Assembly (NCBI RefSeq): GCF_001556185.1
Contig: NZ_LSIJ01000074.1
Coordinates: 1-64,000 of the forward strand
Length of the DNA: 64,000 nt
Source of the DNA: Sphingomonas sp. CCH10-B3
GTDB lineage: Bacteria > Pseudomonadota > Alphaproteobacteria > Sphingomonadales > Sphingomonadaceae
Direction of reading: 5' to 3'
A program made the translations under genes and the position numbers. The notes beneath the pieces were generated by a model, which searched no databases, was not told where the DNA came from, and saw nothing but the letters and a program-made list of their open reading frames with translations. This document shows positions 1-8,009 of the stretch, piece by piece. The stretch's first letter is position 1, and every line of letters begins with the position of its first letter.

Positions 1-200
1 GCCTGACCGTCGCTGCCGCGCCCGCCGCTGTCGCGCCGGTGATGACCGCCCCTGCCCCCGCCTCCGCGCCGCCAGCCGCAGCGCCGGCGGCCGCTGCCCC
101 GCCCGATCATGCCAATGCGGTCAAATCGCCGATGGTCGGCACCGCCTATCTGTCGCCCGAGCCCGGCGCTGCGCCGTTCGTGTCGGTCGGCGACAAGATC
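1..200 (+). pseudogene. accB: accB internal fragment, inverted
   Basis: Read on the plus strand from base 3, this segment encodes the middle of biotin carboxyl carrier protein: a long Ala/Pro-rich linker followed by the start of the biotinyl domain (KSPMVGTAYLSPEPGAAPFV, then a GDKI turn). It begins with residues 52-60 of the protein and should follow directly on the N-terminal part, but that part lies on the opposite strand at 201-379. The biotinylation site (usually AMKM) is not present. The orientation conflict means the gene is not intact as given; a fold-back at a contig end is the simplest explanation. Confidence 0.8.
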
Positions 201-228
201 GCGGCGGGCGCGGCAGCGACGGTCAGGC
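1..228. repeat. 28-bp inverted repeat bracketing the accB fold-back
   Basis: Bases 1-28 are the exact reverse complement of bases 201-228. The 172 bases between them carry the inverted accB piece. In the intact gene these 28 bases would occur once, encoding residues 52-60. A short shared string (gcggcgggc) lies at the junction near 201-209, where both the true coding strand and its complement match. Confidence 0.9.
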
Positions 229-379
229 TGCGCGACACGCGCACCTTGCGCTCGCCATCCTGCACTTCGATCTCGCTCAGCTGCGTTTCGTCGAGCAATT
301 CGGCGAGCTGGCGAACCAGCGCGACGTCGATCCGCATTGCCCCGATGTCGCCGGGCTGGTCGGCGTTGGTATCGGTCAT
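201..379 (-). CDS. accB: Biotin carboxyl carrier protein of acetyl-CoA carboxylase, N-terminal part (partial)
   Basis: This encodes the first ~60 residues of AccB, which carries biotin between AccC and the carboxyltransferase in the first step of fatty acid synthesis. It has the family's opening pattern (VALVRQLAELLDETQLSEIE, then DGERKVRVSR), which precedes an Ala/Pro linker. The frame continues antisense to an artefactual stop near 146, giving 77 residues instead of about 150-160. The ATG at 379 is chosen for length; a second Met at residue 15 is possible. It lies 30 bases downstream of aroQ on the same strand, the usual aroQ-accB(-accC) arrangement. Confidence 0.75.
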
Positions 380-409
380 GTCAAAAATCCCTGTTTCATC
401 ATCCCTCTG

Positions 410-841
410 TCAGATGCGCGCCGCTGCTTCAAGCGCGAGCAGATAGGATTGCGCGCCGAATCCCGCGATCGTACCACGCGCGGCCCGGCCGACGAAGCTG
501 GTATGGCGGAAGGCTTCGCGCGCATGCGGGTTGGAAAGGTGCACTTCGATGACCGGCGTCGTGACGGCCTTTACGGCATCGTGCAGCGCGACCGATGTGT
601 GGGTATAGCCGCCCGGATTAAGCAGCACCGCCTTGGCCTCGCTCGCCTGGGCTTCGTGCAGCCAGTCGATCAGATGGCCTTCATGATTCGACTGGCGCAT
701 GTCGATTTCGAACCCGAGCACGCGCGCACGGTCCTCGAGCATCCCGGCGATGTCGTCGAGCGTATCATGGCCGTAGATTTCGGGCTCGCGCAAACCCAGC
801 AGGTTGAGATTGGGGCCGTTGAGGACGAAGATGACGGGCAC
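410..841 (-). CDS. aroQ: Type II 3-dehydroquinate dehydratase
   Basis: AroQ converts 3-dehydroquinate to 3-dehydroshikimate in the shikimate pathway as a cytosolic dodecamer. The protein shows the family opening [20 protein letters not shown] with the Tyr-containing lid (YGHDTL), the RQSNHEG motif, [12 protein letters not shown] and [15 protein letters not shown] with the catalytic His. The 143-residue length is typical. I chose the GTG at 841 because the protein then begins right at the conserved VIFVLNGPN strand and a GAAAGG ribosome site sits about 7 bases upstream; an in-frame ATG at 880 would add 13 unconserved residues. It precedes accB. Confidence 0.93.
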   Translation of the reverse strand: MPVIFVLNGPNLNLLGLREPEIYGHDTLDDIAGMLEDRARVLGFEIDMRQSNHEGHLIDWLHEAQASEAKAVLLNPGGYTHTSVALHDAVKAVTTPVIEVHLSNPHAREAFRHTSFVGRAARGTIAGFGAQSYLLALEAAARI

Positions 842-891
842 GCGGTGGCCTTTCGGTTGCGACTTGGGGGTGCACCCCATATCTGGCGGTC

Positions 892-1896
892 ATGCACAGC
901 GACCACACCATCACCATCCGCGTCAATGGCGAGCATCGCCGCGTAGCCGAAGGCCTGACCATCGCAGGCCTTGCCGAACAGCTCGGGCTGGCCGCCGAAA
1001 AGGTTGCGGTCGAGCGCAATCTCGAAATCGTGCCGCGTTCGACGCTGGCTGAGGTGCGAATCGAGGATGGCGACGAGCTGGAGATTGTCCATTTCGTCGG
1101 CGGCGGCGATCATGCGCCCGCAATGCCCGCGGATAGCTGGACCGTCGCCGGGCGCACCTTCCGATCAAGGCTGATCGTCGGCACCGGCAAGTACAAGGAT
1201 TTCGCGCAGAACGCCGCTGCCGTCGCGGCATCGGGTGCCGAAATCGTCACCGTCGCGGTGCGCCGCGTCAACATCAGCGACCCCAAGGCGCCGATGCTGA
1301 CCGACTTCATCGACCCGAAGAAAATCACCTATCTGCCCAACACCGCCGGCTGCTTCACCGGCGAGGAAGCGATCCGCACGCTGCGGCTGGCGCGCGAGGC
1401 TGGCGGCTGGGATCTGGTGAAGCTCGAAGTGCTGGGCGAGGCCAAGACGCTCTACCCCGACATGGTGGAAACGCTGCGCGCAACCGAGGTGCTGGCCAAG
1501 GAAGGCTTTCTGCCGATGGTTTACTGCGTGGACGATCCGATCGCGGCCAAGCGGCTGGAAGATGCGGGCGCGGTCGCGATCATGCCGCTGGGCGCACCGA
1601 TCGGATCGGGGCTCGGCATCCAGAACCGGGTGACGATCCGGCTGATCGTCGAAGGCGCGAAGGTGCCGGTGCTGGTCGATGCGGGTGTCGGCACGGCCTC
1701 CGACGCGTCGGTGGCGATGGAGCTGGGCTGCGACGGCGTGCTGATGAACACCGCCATCGCCGAAGCCCGCGATCCCGTGCTGATGGCGTCGGCGATGAAA
1801 TCGGCGGTCGAGGCGGGGCGGATGGCCTATCTCGCCGGGCGAATGGGGCAGCGCCGCTATGCCGATCCGTCGAGTCCGTTGGCGGGGCTTATCTGA
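892..1896 (+). CDS. thiSG: Fused sulfur carrier ThiS and thiazole synthase ThiG
   Basis: This is a 334-residue fusion for the thiazole half of thiamine. Residues 1-72 form a ThiS beta-grasp domain ([13 protein letters not shown] at the start, IVHFVGGG at the end). From about 82 it is a ThiG TIM barrel ([23 protein letters not shown], Schiff-base Lys near 177 in [32 protein letters not shown]). ThiG condenses DXP, the ThiS thiocarboxylate and dehydroglycine or an equivalent. Here the Gly-Gly that must be adenylated on stand-alone ThiS is internal. It is divergent from aroQ with only 50 bases between, and I see no TPP riboswitch in that gap. Confidence 0.92.
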   Translation: MHSDHTITIRVNGEHRRVAEGLTIAGLAEQLGLAAEKVAVERNLEIVPRSTLAEVRIEDGDELEIVHFVGGGDHAPAMPADSWTVAGRTFRSRLIVGTGKYKDFAQNAAAVAASGAEIVTVAVRRVNISDPKAPMLTDFIDPKKITYLPNTAGCFTGEEAIRTLRLAREAGGWDLVKLEVLGEAKTLYPDMVETLRATEVLAKEGFLPMVYCVDDPIAAKRLEDAGAVAIMPLGAPIGSGLGIQNRVTIRLIVEGAKVPVLVDAGVGTASDASVAMELGCDGVLMNTAIAEARDPVLMASAMKSAVEAGRMAYLAGRMGQRRYADPSSPLAGLI

Positions 1897-1937
1897 CCTG
1901 CTAGTCGCCCCGCGATGGTCGTCGCAGGAGATTGGGT

Positions 1938-2702
1938 ATGCGCGTTTTGTTGGGGCTGATGCTGGGGCTGTCGCTGGCCGCTTGTGATCGCGGCGCGGAC
2001 CCGGCGAGCTCGGGACAGGCGCTGCCGCGCGAGCCCAACATGCTCAAGACCTATGACCGCACCAGCATCGCCGGCTGGCTGTACAAGGCCGCCAAGCCCA
2101 AGGCGGTCATCCTGCTGTTCCATCAGGCAGGATCGAGCAAGGACGAATATGCGACGATCGCGCCACGCCTCGCGGCGATGGGCTATTCCGCTTATGCGAT
2201 CGACCAGCGATCGGGCGGCGATCTGTTCGGCGACAATTCGACCGTCCACCGCAATGGCAAGTCCACCGGCTATCTCGAAGCGCGTCAGGATCTCGAAGCC
2301 GCGCTCGCGTGGGGCCGGACGCAGGGCGTGCCGGTGATCCTGTGGGGCAGCAGCTATTCGGCCGCACTCGTTTTCCTCGTCGCCGCCGACAATCCCGCCG
2401 ATGTCGACGCGGTGATGGCGTTTTCGCCCGGCGAATATCTGGGCGATGGCAATCCGGTAACGCGCGCGGCGGCGCGGCTGCGGGTGCCGGTCTATGTCAC
2501 TTCGGCCAAGGACCCGCAGGAGATCGCGACCGCGCGGTCGATCCTCGCCGCGGTGCCGGGCGCGCGCAAGCTGCAATATGTGCCCGAAGCAGGCGGCACG
2601 CACGGCTCGTCAACGCTGATCAAGGACAAGGACCCGGCGGGCTATGAAGCGAACTGGCGCGCGGTCGAGGCATTTCTGCGCCAGGTGACGCCTGTAAGCT
2701 GA
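1938..2702 (+). CDS. Alpha/beta-hydrolase lipoprotein
   Basis: This 254-residue protein has a lipoprotein signal ending in LSLAAC (Cys16), so it is probably anchored in the periplasm. The mature part looks like a dienelactone-hydrolase-type alpha/beta hydrolase: a strand then FHQAGSS for the oxyanion region, GYSAYAIDQRSGG, a nucleophile elbow GSSYS (Ser139) and a late GTHGSS carrying the likely catalytic His. The substrate is unknown. The ATG at 1938 follows an AGGAG site at 1926-1930 with 7-base spacing; a TTG at 1932 is less likely. It stands alone downstream of thiSG. Confidence 0.75.
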   Translation: MRVLLGLMLGLSLAACDRGADPASSGQALPREPNMLKTYDRTSIAGWLYKAAKPKAVILLFHQAGSSKDEYATIAPRLAAMGYSAYAIDQRSGGDLFGDNSTVHRNGKSTGYLEARQDLEAALAWGRTQGVPVILWGSSYSAALVFLVAADNPADVDAVMAFSPGEYLGDGNPVTRAAARLRVPVYVTSAKDPQEIATARSILAAVPGARKLQYVPEAGGTHGSSTLIKDKDPAGYEANWRAVEAFLRQVTPVS

Positions 2703-2710
2703 TTATTCCC

Positions 2711-2735
2711 GGAACCGAACGGGCCGTCCAAAGTT
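2711..2735 (+). promoter_or_regulatory. Candidate EcfG (general stress sigma factor) promoter for csbD
   Basis: GGAAC at 2711-2715 is followed after 16 bases by aGTT at 2732-2735. This matches the alphaproteobacterial EcfG consensus GGAAC-N16/17-CGTT at all but one base. It lies 33 bases before the csbD start. CsbD proteins are typical general stress regulon members, so site and target agree. Confidence 0.55.
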
Positions 2736-2767
2736 CTCCTGAAGTCTATCGATGAAGGAGAAAAGCG

Positions 2768-2938
2768 ATGGGTGAGCTTGGTGACAAGATCAAGGGTAAC
2801 GTCAACGAAGCGATCGGCAAGGTCAAGCAGATGAGCGACGACCCGGCAACCAAGGCCGATGGCGCCGCGCAGGAAGCCAAGGGCAAGGCGCAGCAGACCG
2901 TCGGCAAGGTCAAGGGCGCGCTCGGCGACGATATCTAA
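2768..2938 (+). CDS. csbD: CsbD family stress protein
   Basis: This is a 56-residue, Lys/Gly/Ala-rich, probably disordered or helical protein with the CsbD pattern: MGELGDKIKGNVNEAIGKVK near the start and a repeated KGKAQQTVGKVKGALGD near the end. CsbD-like proteins are induced by general stress in many bacteria; their biochemical role is not known. The start is supported by AAGGAG at 2755-2760. It sits alone between a candidate EcfG promoter and a strong terminator. Confidence 0.85.
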   Translation: MGELGDKIKGNVNEAIGKVKQMSDDPATKADGAAQEAKGKAQQTVGKVKGALGDDI

Positions 2939-2963
2939 GGCTTTAGCCTTACCCGGCTGATCG

Positions 2964-3002
2964 ATGGGCCGTCCTGACTTGATCGGGGCGGCCCATTATT
3001 TA
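2964..3002. terminator. Bidirectional intrinsic terminator between csbD and the TPP-enzyme gene
   Basis: An 11-12-bp hairpin (arms 2964-2974 and 2985-2996, one bulged base) is followed by a T-rich run (tattt). It ends csbD on the plus strand. The stop codon of the minus-strand gene lies at 2996-2998, so the same stem can end that transcript as well. Confidence 0.7.
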
Positions 3003-4654
3003 TGCGCGCGACGGATGGCGTCGATCGTCGTGCCGTTGGTGATGACTTCCATGTCGGTCTTCAGGTGGAGCAGCTTGACGCCGCTTTGCGCGAGTGCGCG
3101 GTCGAGCGCGGGGCCGAATTGCTCAGTGGTCTCGACGGTTTCGGACCACGCGCCGTAAGCCTTGGCGAGCGCGGCGAAATCGGGGTTGTGGAGCGCGGTG
3201 CCGCTTAGCCGCGCGGGGTATTCGCGCTCCTGATGCATGCGGATCGTGCCATAGCCGCCATTATCGACGACGATGACGAGCATGTTCGCGCCGTGCTGGA
3301 TGGCGGTTGCGAGTTCCTGCCCGTTCATCAGGAAATCGCCATCCCCCGCAACCGCGACGACGGTCTTGTCGGGGCAACGCAGCGCGCCCGCTACGGCTGC
3401 GGGGACGCCGTACCCCATCGCGCCCGCGGTGGGGGCGAGTTGCGTGCCGGGCGGGCCATAATGCCAATAGCGGTGCCACCAGCCGGAGAAATTGCCCGCG
3501 CCGTTGCAGATGATCGTGCCCTCGGGCGTCAGGCGCTCGCGCATCGCAGCGACGCAGAGGCCGAGGTCGAGGGTGACGCCGTCGCGGGGCTTGGGAGTGG
3601 ACCAGTCGAGCCATTCGGCGTGGGCCTCATGCCCGGCGGACAACGGCCCAGCGAGGATGAACCAATTCTCTGCCGGTCCAAGCCACCGGGCAAAATCCTC
3701 GATACCCGAACAGATTCGCACTGCAGGATAAACGCGCCCAAGCTCGGCCGGGTCGGGGTGAACATGTACGATCGTCGGTCCGCGGTCGGTTGCCGGTTCG
3801 ATCAACGTGTATCCGTCAGTCGTTGCTTCACCGAGCCGCGCGCCGATGGCGATGATCAGGTCCGCCTCGCGCACACGCTTCACCAATTTCGGGTTGGGCC
3901 CATAACCAAGGTTGCCGGCATAGACGGGGCTGGTGTTCGGGATGCAATCCTGCCGACGAAACGCAGCGGCCACCGGGATATTGAGATCTTCCGCCCAACG
4001 CGCGATCATCTGCCCAGCCCGCGCGTTCCATCCCGCCCCGCCTGCGAGGATGATGGGGCGCTCGGCAAGGCGCAGTATTTCTCCGAGCTGCGAACCTGCG
4101 CTGCCGCATTCACCGGCTGGGCGGAAGGCGATATCCTCGACCTCCACCTTATCGCGCAGCATATCTTCCGGCAGGGCAACCACCACCGGCCCCGGCCGCC
4201 CGCTCGTCGCGACATTATACGCCCGCGCGACATATTCCGGGATGCGGCGCGCGTCGTCGATCCGCAAGGCGAGTTTCGCGAGCGGGGTGAACATCGCCAC
4301 CAGATCGATTTCCTGAAAGCCCTCGCGGTCGCGCATCCCGCGGTCGACGTCTCCGATGAACAGGATCATCGGCTGCGAATCCTGGAATGCCACATGCACG
4401 CCGATGCTCGCATTGGTCGCGCCCGGTCCGCGCGTCACGAAGCACACGCCGGGTCGCCCGGTAAGCGTGCCATCGGCGCAGGCCATGAACGCCGCGCCGC
4501 CTTCCTGCCGACACGTCACCACGTCGATCTGCGGCGTGTCGTGGAGTGCATCGAGCACCGCGAGGAAACTCTCGCCCGGCACCTGAAAGATGCGGTCGCA
4601 GCCCTGTGCGAGCAGATTGTCGACGAGAATCCGGCCGCCGGTACGCAAGGTCAT
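2996..4654 (-). CDS. Thiamine diphosphate-dependent enzyme, acetolactate synthase large-subunit family
   Basis: This 552-residue protein has the three ThDP-enzyme domains. The N-terminal PYR domain carries the catalytic Glu51 in CRQEGGAAF. A central Rossmann-like domain follows (PIILAGGAGWNARAGQMI). The C-terminal PP domain has the GDGDFLMNGQE motif ending in NGGYGTI for Mg2+-ThDP binding. It resembles acetolactate-synthase-like decarboxylases, but there is no ilvN-type regulatory subunit gene beside it, so biosynthetic IlvB is unlikely; the substrate is unknown. AAGGAG lies 6 bases before the ATG at 4654; the ATG at 4657 is an alternative. It diverges from an SMP-30-type lactonase gene, suggesting a shared sugar-acid or keto-acid pathway. 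Confidence 0.85.
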   Translation of the reverse strand: MTLRTGGRILVDNLLAQGCDRIFQVPGESFLAVLDALHDTPQIDVVTCRQEGGAAFMACADGTLTGRPGVCFVTRGPGATNASIGVHVAFQDSQPMILFIGDVDRGMRDREGFQEIDLVAMFTPLAKLALRIDDARRIPEYVARAYNVATSGRPGPVVVALPEDMLRDKVEVEDIAFRPAGECGSAGSQLGEILRLAERPIILAGGAGWNARAGQMIARWAEDLNIPVAAAFRRQDCIPNTSPVYAGNLGYGPNPKLVKRVREADLIIAIGARLGEATTDGYTLIEPATDRGPTIVHVHPDPAELGRVYPAVRICSGIEDFARWLGPAENWFILAGPLSAGHEAHAEWLDWSTPKPRDGVTLDLGLCVAAMRERLTPEGTIICNGAGNFSGWWHRYWHYGPPGTQLAPTAGAMGYGVPAAVAGALRCPDKTVVAVAGDGDFLMNGQELATAIQHGANMLVIVVDNGGYGTIRMHQEREYPARLSGTALHNPDFAALAKAYGAWSETVETTEQFGPALDRALAQSGVKLLHLKTDMEVITNGTTIDAIRRAHK

Positions 4655-4662
4655 CATGCTCT

Positions 4663-4685
4663 CCTTGGCACCCCCATAGCCAAGG
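4663..4685. promoter_or_regulatory. Inverted repeat in the divergent promoter region
   Basis: CCTTGGC (4663-4669) and GCCAAGG (4679-4685) form a perfect 7-bp dyad with a 9-base spacer between the divergent TPP-enzyme and SMP-30 genes. The left arm overlaps the ribosome site of the TPP enzyme. It could be an operator for a shared regulator; none is encoded next to it. Confidence 0.35.
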
Positions 4686-4713
4686 ACTAGGCTGGCGCGA
4701 AACAGGAGAGATC

Positions 4714-5637
4714 ATGCCCGACTTCACCACCATCGCCACCGGTCTGCGCTTCCCCGAAGGGCCGGTGGCGATGACCGATGGCAGCGTCATCCTCGTCGAG
4801 ATTGCTGTCGGCCGCATCACCCGCGTCCGCCCCGACGGCACCAAGGAAACGGTCGCGACGCCCGGCGGCGGCCCCAATGGCCTCGCGCTCGGCCCCGATG
4901 GCAAGCTTTATTGCTGCAACAACGGCGGCTTCAATTACCATGAGCATCCGAGTGGCCTGTTGATCCCCAGCGGCCAACCCGATGACTATTCGGGCGGGCG
5001 GATCGAGCGGATCGATATCAACACCGGCGCGGTCGAGGTGCTCTACAAGGACGGCGATTTCGGCTGCATCCTGCGCGGTCCGAACGACATTGTGTTCGAC
5101 GCGCACGGCGGCTTCTGGTTCACCGATCACGGCAAGAACCGCCCGCGCGAGCGCGACATCACGGGCATTTTCTATGCAAAGACCGACGGGAGCCATCTGG
5201 AGGAAGTCATCTTCCCGAGCGAGAACCCCAATGGCATCGGCCTCTCGCCCGATGGCAACACGCTCTATGCGGCGGAAACCTACACCTGCCGGTTGATGGC
5301 GTTCCGGGTGACCGAGCCCGGCAAGGTGGACCAGACCGCTGGGCTCGGTGGGGCGGGCATGCCTCTCTACCGGCCCGCGGGGTATAAATTCTTCGACTCG
5401 CTCGGCGTCGAGGCATGCGGCAACATCTGCGTCGCGACGATCGGCGAAAGCGGCATTTCGGTGATCTCACCGGCAGGCGACCTCGTCGAATTCGTGCCGA
5501 CGCCCGATCCCTTCACCACCAACATCTGCTGGGGCGGGGCGGATATGCGAACCGCCTACATCACGCTGTCGGGCACCGGCCAGCTGATCGCAATGCCCTG
5601 GGCGCGGCCGGGGTTGAAGCTGGCGTATTCGGCATGA
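4714..5637 (+). CDS. SMP-30/gluconolactonase-family protein
   Basis: This is a 307-residue six-bladed beta-propeller of the SMP-30/gluconolactonase/LRE family. Visible signs are LRFPEGPVAMTDGSVILVEI with the metal-binding Glu, GGGPNGLALGPDGKLYCCNN, the central GPNDIVFDAHGGFWFTDHG with the Asn and Asp ligands, and SENPNGIGLSPDGNTLYAAE. Such enzymes hydrolyse sugar or related lactones using Ca2+ or Zn2+. AGGAG at 4704-4708 sets the ATG at 4714. It diverges from the TPP enzyme across 59 bases. Confidence 0.88.
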   Translation: MPDFTTIATGLRFPEGPVAMTDGSVILVEIAVGRITRVRPDGTKETVATPGGGPNGLALGPDGKLYCCNNGGFNYHEHPSGLLIPSGQPDDYSGGRIERIDINTGAVEVLYKDGDFGCILRGPNDIVFDAHGGFWFTDHGKNRPRERDITGIFYAKTDGSHLEEVIFPSENPNGIGLSPDGNTLYAAETYTCRLMAFRVTEPGKVDQTAGLGGAGMPLYRPAGYKFFDSLGVEACGNICVATIGESGISVISPAGDLVEFVPTPDPFTTNICWGGADMRTAYITLSGTGQLIAMPWARPGLKLAYSA

Positions 5638-5664
5638 TCCGAGCCGCTTCGTTGAAGGTCAGGG

Positions 5665-6477
5665 CTAGCGGCTGAGCAGCAGCGGCAGTTGCGCGGTCTC
5701 CAGCAATCGCTGCGTCACGCCGCCGAAAAGCTGTTCGCGGAACCGGCCGTGGCCATAGGCGCCCATCACGATCCAGTCACCGCCGAGCGCCTCGGTGGCG
5801 TTGGCCAGCGCGATCGCCGTCGGCTGGTCGTCGTGCGGGCGCTCGCAGATTTCGGCGTGGATGCCGTGGCGCGAGAGATAGCAGGCGGCATCGGTGGCCG
5901 GGAAAAAGTCCGGCGCGTTGGAGATGGTGACCAGCTTCACGTCGCGCGCGCCGGCGAGCAGCGGGACGGCGGCTCTCAGCGCATTGGCCGATTCGGGCGT
6001 GCCTGACCAAGCGACGATGGCGGTGCCGGTGGTAACGATAGGCTTGATCGTTGCGGGCACGGCAAACACGGGACAAGGCGAAGCGAGCACGACGTCGCCG
6101 ACCAGCCGAACCGGATCGGACGCGGCGTCGTCTTCGCTGTTGCCCAGCGACAGCACGATCAGATCAGCGAGCATCGCGGCCGTCAGCAGTCCGTCGGCGG
6201 CAATGCCAGTGCTGGTGCGCATGTCCCAGGGCACGTCCTCGCGCTCCAGCGTTGCGGTCAGGTTGGCGATCAGCTTCGCTTCGTTTTCTTGCGCCTCTGC
6301 CAGGGCATCGGCGAGCAGGTAGCTGCCGCCGAACGGATCCATCGCGACGAAGCGCTGGAGCGGTGTGTTGACATGGAGTGTGATGTGCCCGTTCGTCAGC
6401 CGGGCAATATCGAGGGCGGCCTCCAGCCGCGCCGCATTGGCGGGTTCGCCGTCGGCATAAACAATGAGCGATCGCAT
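5665..6477 (-). CDS. Universal stress protein with two tandem Usp domains
   Basis: This 270-residue protein contains two UspA folds (about 1-140 and 145-270). The second ends with the ATP-binding signature GAYGHGRFREQLFGGVT. The first half is more degenerate (LIVLSLGNSEDD), as is common in fused Usp proteins. Cytosolic; it probably acts in adaptation to low oxygen or energy limitation. The gene diverges from the cytochrome b/c pair across 174 bases that hold an FNR/FixK-type box, so oxygen-responsive control is likely by inference. Confidence 0.85.
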   Translation of the reverse strand: MRSLIVYADGEPANAARLEAALDIARLTNGHITLHVNTPLQRFVAMDPFGGSYLLADALAEAQENEAKLIANLTATLEREDVPWDMRTSTGIAADGLLTAAMLADLIVLSLGNSEDDAASDPVRLVGDVVLASPCPVFAVPATIKPIVTTGTAIVAWSGTPESANALRAAVPLLAGARDVKLVTISNAPDFFPATDAACYLSRHGIHAEICERPHDDQPTAIALANATEALGGDWIVMGAYGHGRFREQLFGGVTQRLLETAQLPLLLSR

Positions 6478-6547
6478 CCTGTTCCTCCCAGCTAAACTCG
6501 GGACTCAACGCCCAAGACGGGGATAGGCTCCGGCGTCTGCGCGGTCA

Positions 6548-6561
6548 TTGACGGCGATCAA
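6548..6561. promoter_or_regulatory. FNR/FixK-type box (anaerobox)
   Basis: TTGAC-GGCG-ATCAA matches the FNR/FixK dyad TTGAY-N4-RTCAA. It lies between the divergent usp gene and the cytochrome operon. If it acts at -41.5 on the rightward promoter, transcription would start near 6596 with a -10-like GATGAT at 6584-6589. A similar geometry is possible leftward near 6513. Confidence 0.65.
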
Positions 6562-6651
6562 TGCCGCGTCGTGCGGAACTTTGGATGATAGCGCCGGTTA
6601 ACACCCCGACTCCGCGTCTGTCGCGCCGTCGGCTCCGGTAGGATTGGATCC

Positions 6652-7239
6652 TTGGCAACGGCGAAGGCACGCCTCCTGACGCATAGCGTCTTACCCTTTG
6701 CGTCGATGCTGCTGGCGTTGGCGGCGGCGACGCTGGCGATCGACGCGCTGCTACACGCCTTTGATCTGGTCTGGATCGGTCGGTATCTCGGCATTCCGGG
6801 CGTCGCGCTGATCCTGGCCTCGCTGATCTATTCGGCGCGCAAACGCAAAATCATTAGCTGGGGCAAGCCCGCCAAGCTGTTGCGGCGGCATGAGCGGCTG
6901 GCTTGGGCCGGATCGCTGCTGATCCTCGTCCATGCCGGCATTCATTTCAATGCGTGGCTGGGCTGGCTCGCCATCGGGGCAATGGCGATCAACATCGGCA
7001 GCGGTCTGACGGGCAAGTATCTGTTACAACACGCCCGCAAAAGCTTGCTGGCCACCAAGGCGGCGCTGGTTGCTCAGGGCCTGTCGCCGGACGAGCTCGA
7101 CGAGCGGACCTATTGGGACACGATCACGCTCGGCGTTATTCAGCAATGGCGAGTCATCCACTTGCCGATCACGCTGGCCTTTGCCGTTCTCGCGCTGGCG
7201 CACGTTGTGTCGATTTGCCTGTTTTGGCGGTGGTGGTGA
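6652..7239 (+). CDS. Cytochrome b-like membrane protein
   Basis: This 195-residue protein has four predicted membrane segments (about residues 12-34, 40-60, 80-112, 165-192). Histidines within or beside them (RRHERLAWAGS, LVHAGIHF, RVIHLPITL, LALAHVV) are suitably placed for bis-His haem b, so it looks like a membrane quinol-oxidising or anchoring partner. The start is TTG at 6652 after a TAGGAT site; Met19 is the alternative. Its stop overlaps the next ATG (TGATG), coupling it to the octahaem cytochrome c. Haem binding is inferred, not shown. Confidence 0.6.
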   Translation: MATAKARLLTHSVLPFASMLLALAAATLAIDALLHAFDLVWIGRYLGIPGVALILASLIYSARKRKIISWGKPAKLLRRHERLAWAGSLLILVHAGIHFNAWLGWLAIGAMAINIGSGLTGKYLLQHARKSLLATKAALVAQGLSPDELDERTYWDTITLGVIQQWRVIHLPITLAFAVLALAHVVSICLFWRWW

Positions 7240-7968
7240 TGAACCGCTGGCTGCTGCGCGTCATCGCCGCCCTCGTCGTCGGCATCATCGGTTTTGCGAT
7301 CATCCATCCTGAGCGGATGATCGCGCCCGGCCCGGTGAAGCCCGCGCATTCGGCGATCGCCAAGGATTGCTTCGCCTGCCACACACCGTTTCTGGGGGCA
7401 TCGCCGACGCGGTGCACTGTATGTCACAAGGTTGCCGACATCGGCAGGCTGACAACACGCGGTTCCCCCATCGCGCGTGCGGCAAAGGCGCCGATCTTCC
7501 ATCAATCGCTGGTCGAACCGAATTGCATGGCTTGCCACTCGGATCATGCCGAACCCCGGCTGACGCGGCGCGCGGATAAGCGCTTCGCTCATAGCCTGTT
7601 GAAGCCAGAGACCCGAGCGCAATGCTCAAGCTGCCATACGCCGCCAGACACGCCGTTTCACCAATCGAACCGCGCAAATTGTTCGACCTGCCATAATGAC
7701 CGCGCGTGGGCGCCGGCCAGCTTCGATCACGCGCTATTTCCAGCTCGATCGCAACCATGCGGTGGCCTGCGCGACCTGTCATCCGCGGACCGACTATGCG
7801 ACTTATAGCTGCTATGGCTGTCATGCGCATCAACCGGCGAGCTTGCGCGCGCGGCATGCCGAGGAAGGCATCGGCAACATCGAAAATTGCGTGCGCTGCC
7901 ACCGCCGACCAGATGCCGAGGGCGGGGAGGGCGGCGAGGGCGGCGAAGGTGAAGGTCGCGATGACTAA
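7239..7968 (+). pseudogene. Octahaem cytochrome c, frameshifted near 7740
   Basis: An N-terminal membrane anchor (WLLRVIAALVVGIIGFAIIH) precedes eight CxxCH haem sites: CFACH, CTVCH, CMACH, CSSCH, CSTCH in the first frame and CATCH, CYGCH, CVRCH in the +1 frame. The break is at 7738-7742 (ctatttccag). Dropping one T gives ...HALFQLDRNHAVACATCH, which restores a continuous protein of about 242 residues ending in a GGE-rich tail. The first frame as written runs on to 7808 without haem sites. It may be a sequencing error or a recent mutation. It is translationally coupled to the cytochrome b-like gene, so the pair probably forms a membrane-to-periplasm electron conduit. Confidence 0.75.
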
Positions 7969-8009
7969 CGGTGAAGCGTTGCTGATCGCCAATTGGAGGA
8001 CGAAATCAA

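Noticed and set aside
410..880. Longer aroQ start at ATG 880
   Set aside because: Adds 13 residues before the conserved first strand and lacks a ribosome site; GTG 841 has one.
3233..4690. A 485-residue plus-strand open frame
   Set aside because: It lies antisense to the TPP-enzyme gene, whose ThDP motifs are unmistakable; long antisense frames are expected at this GC content.
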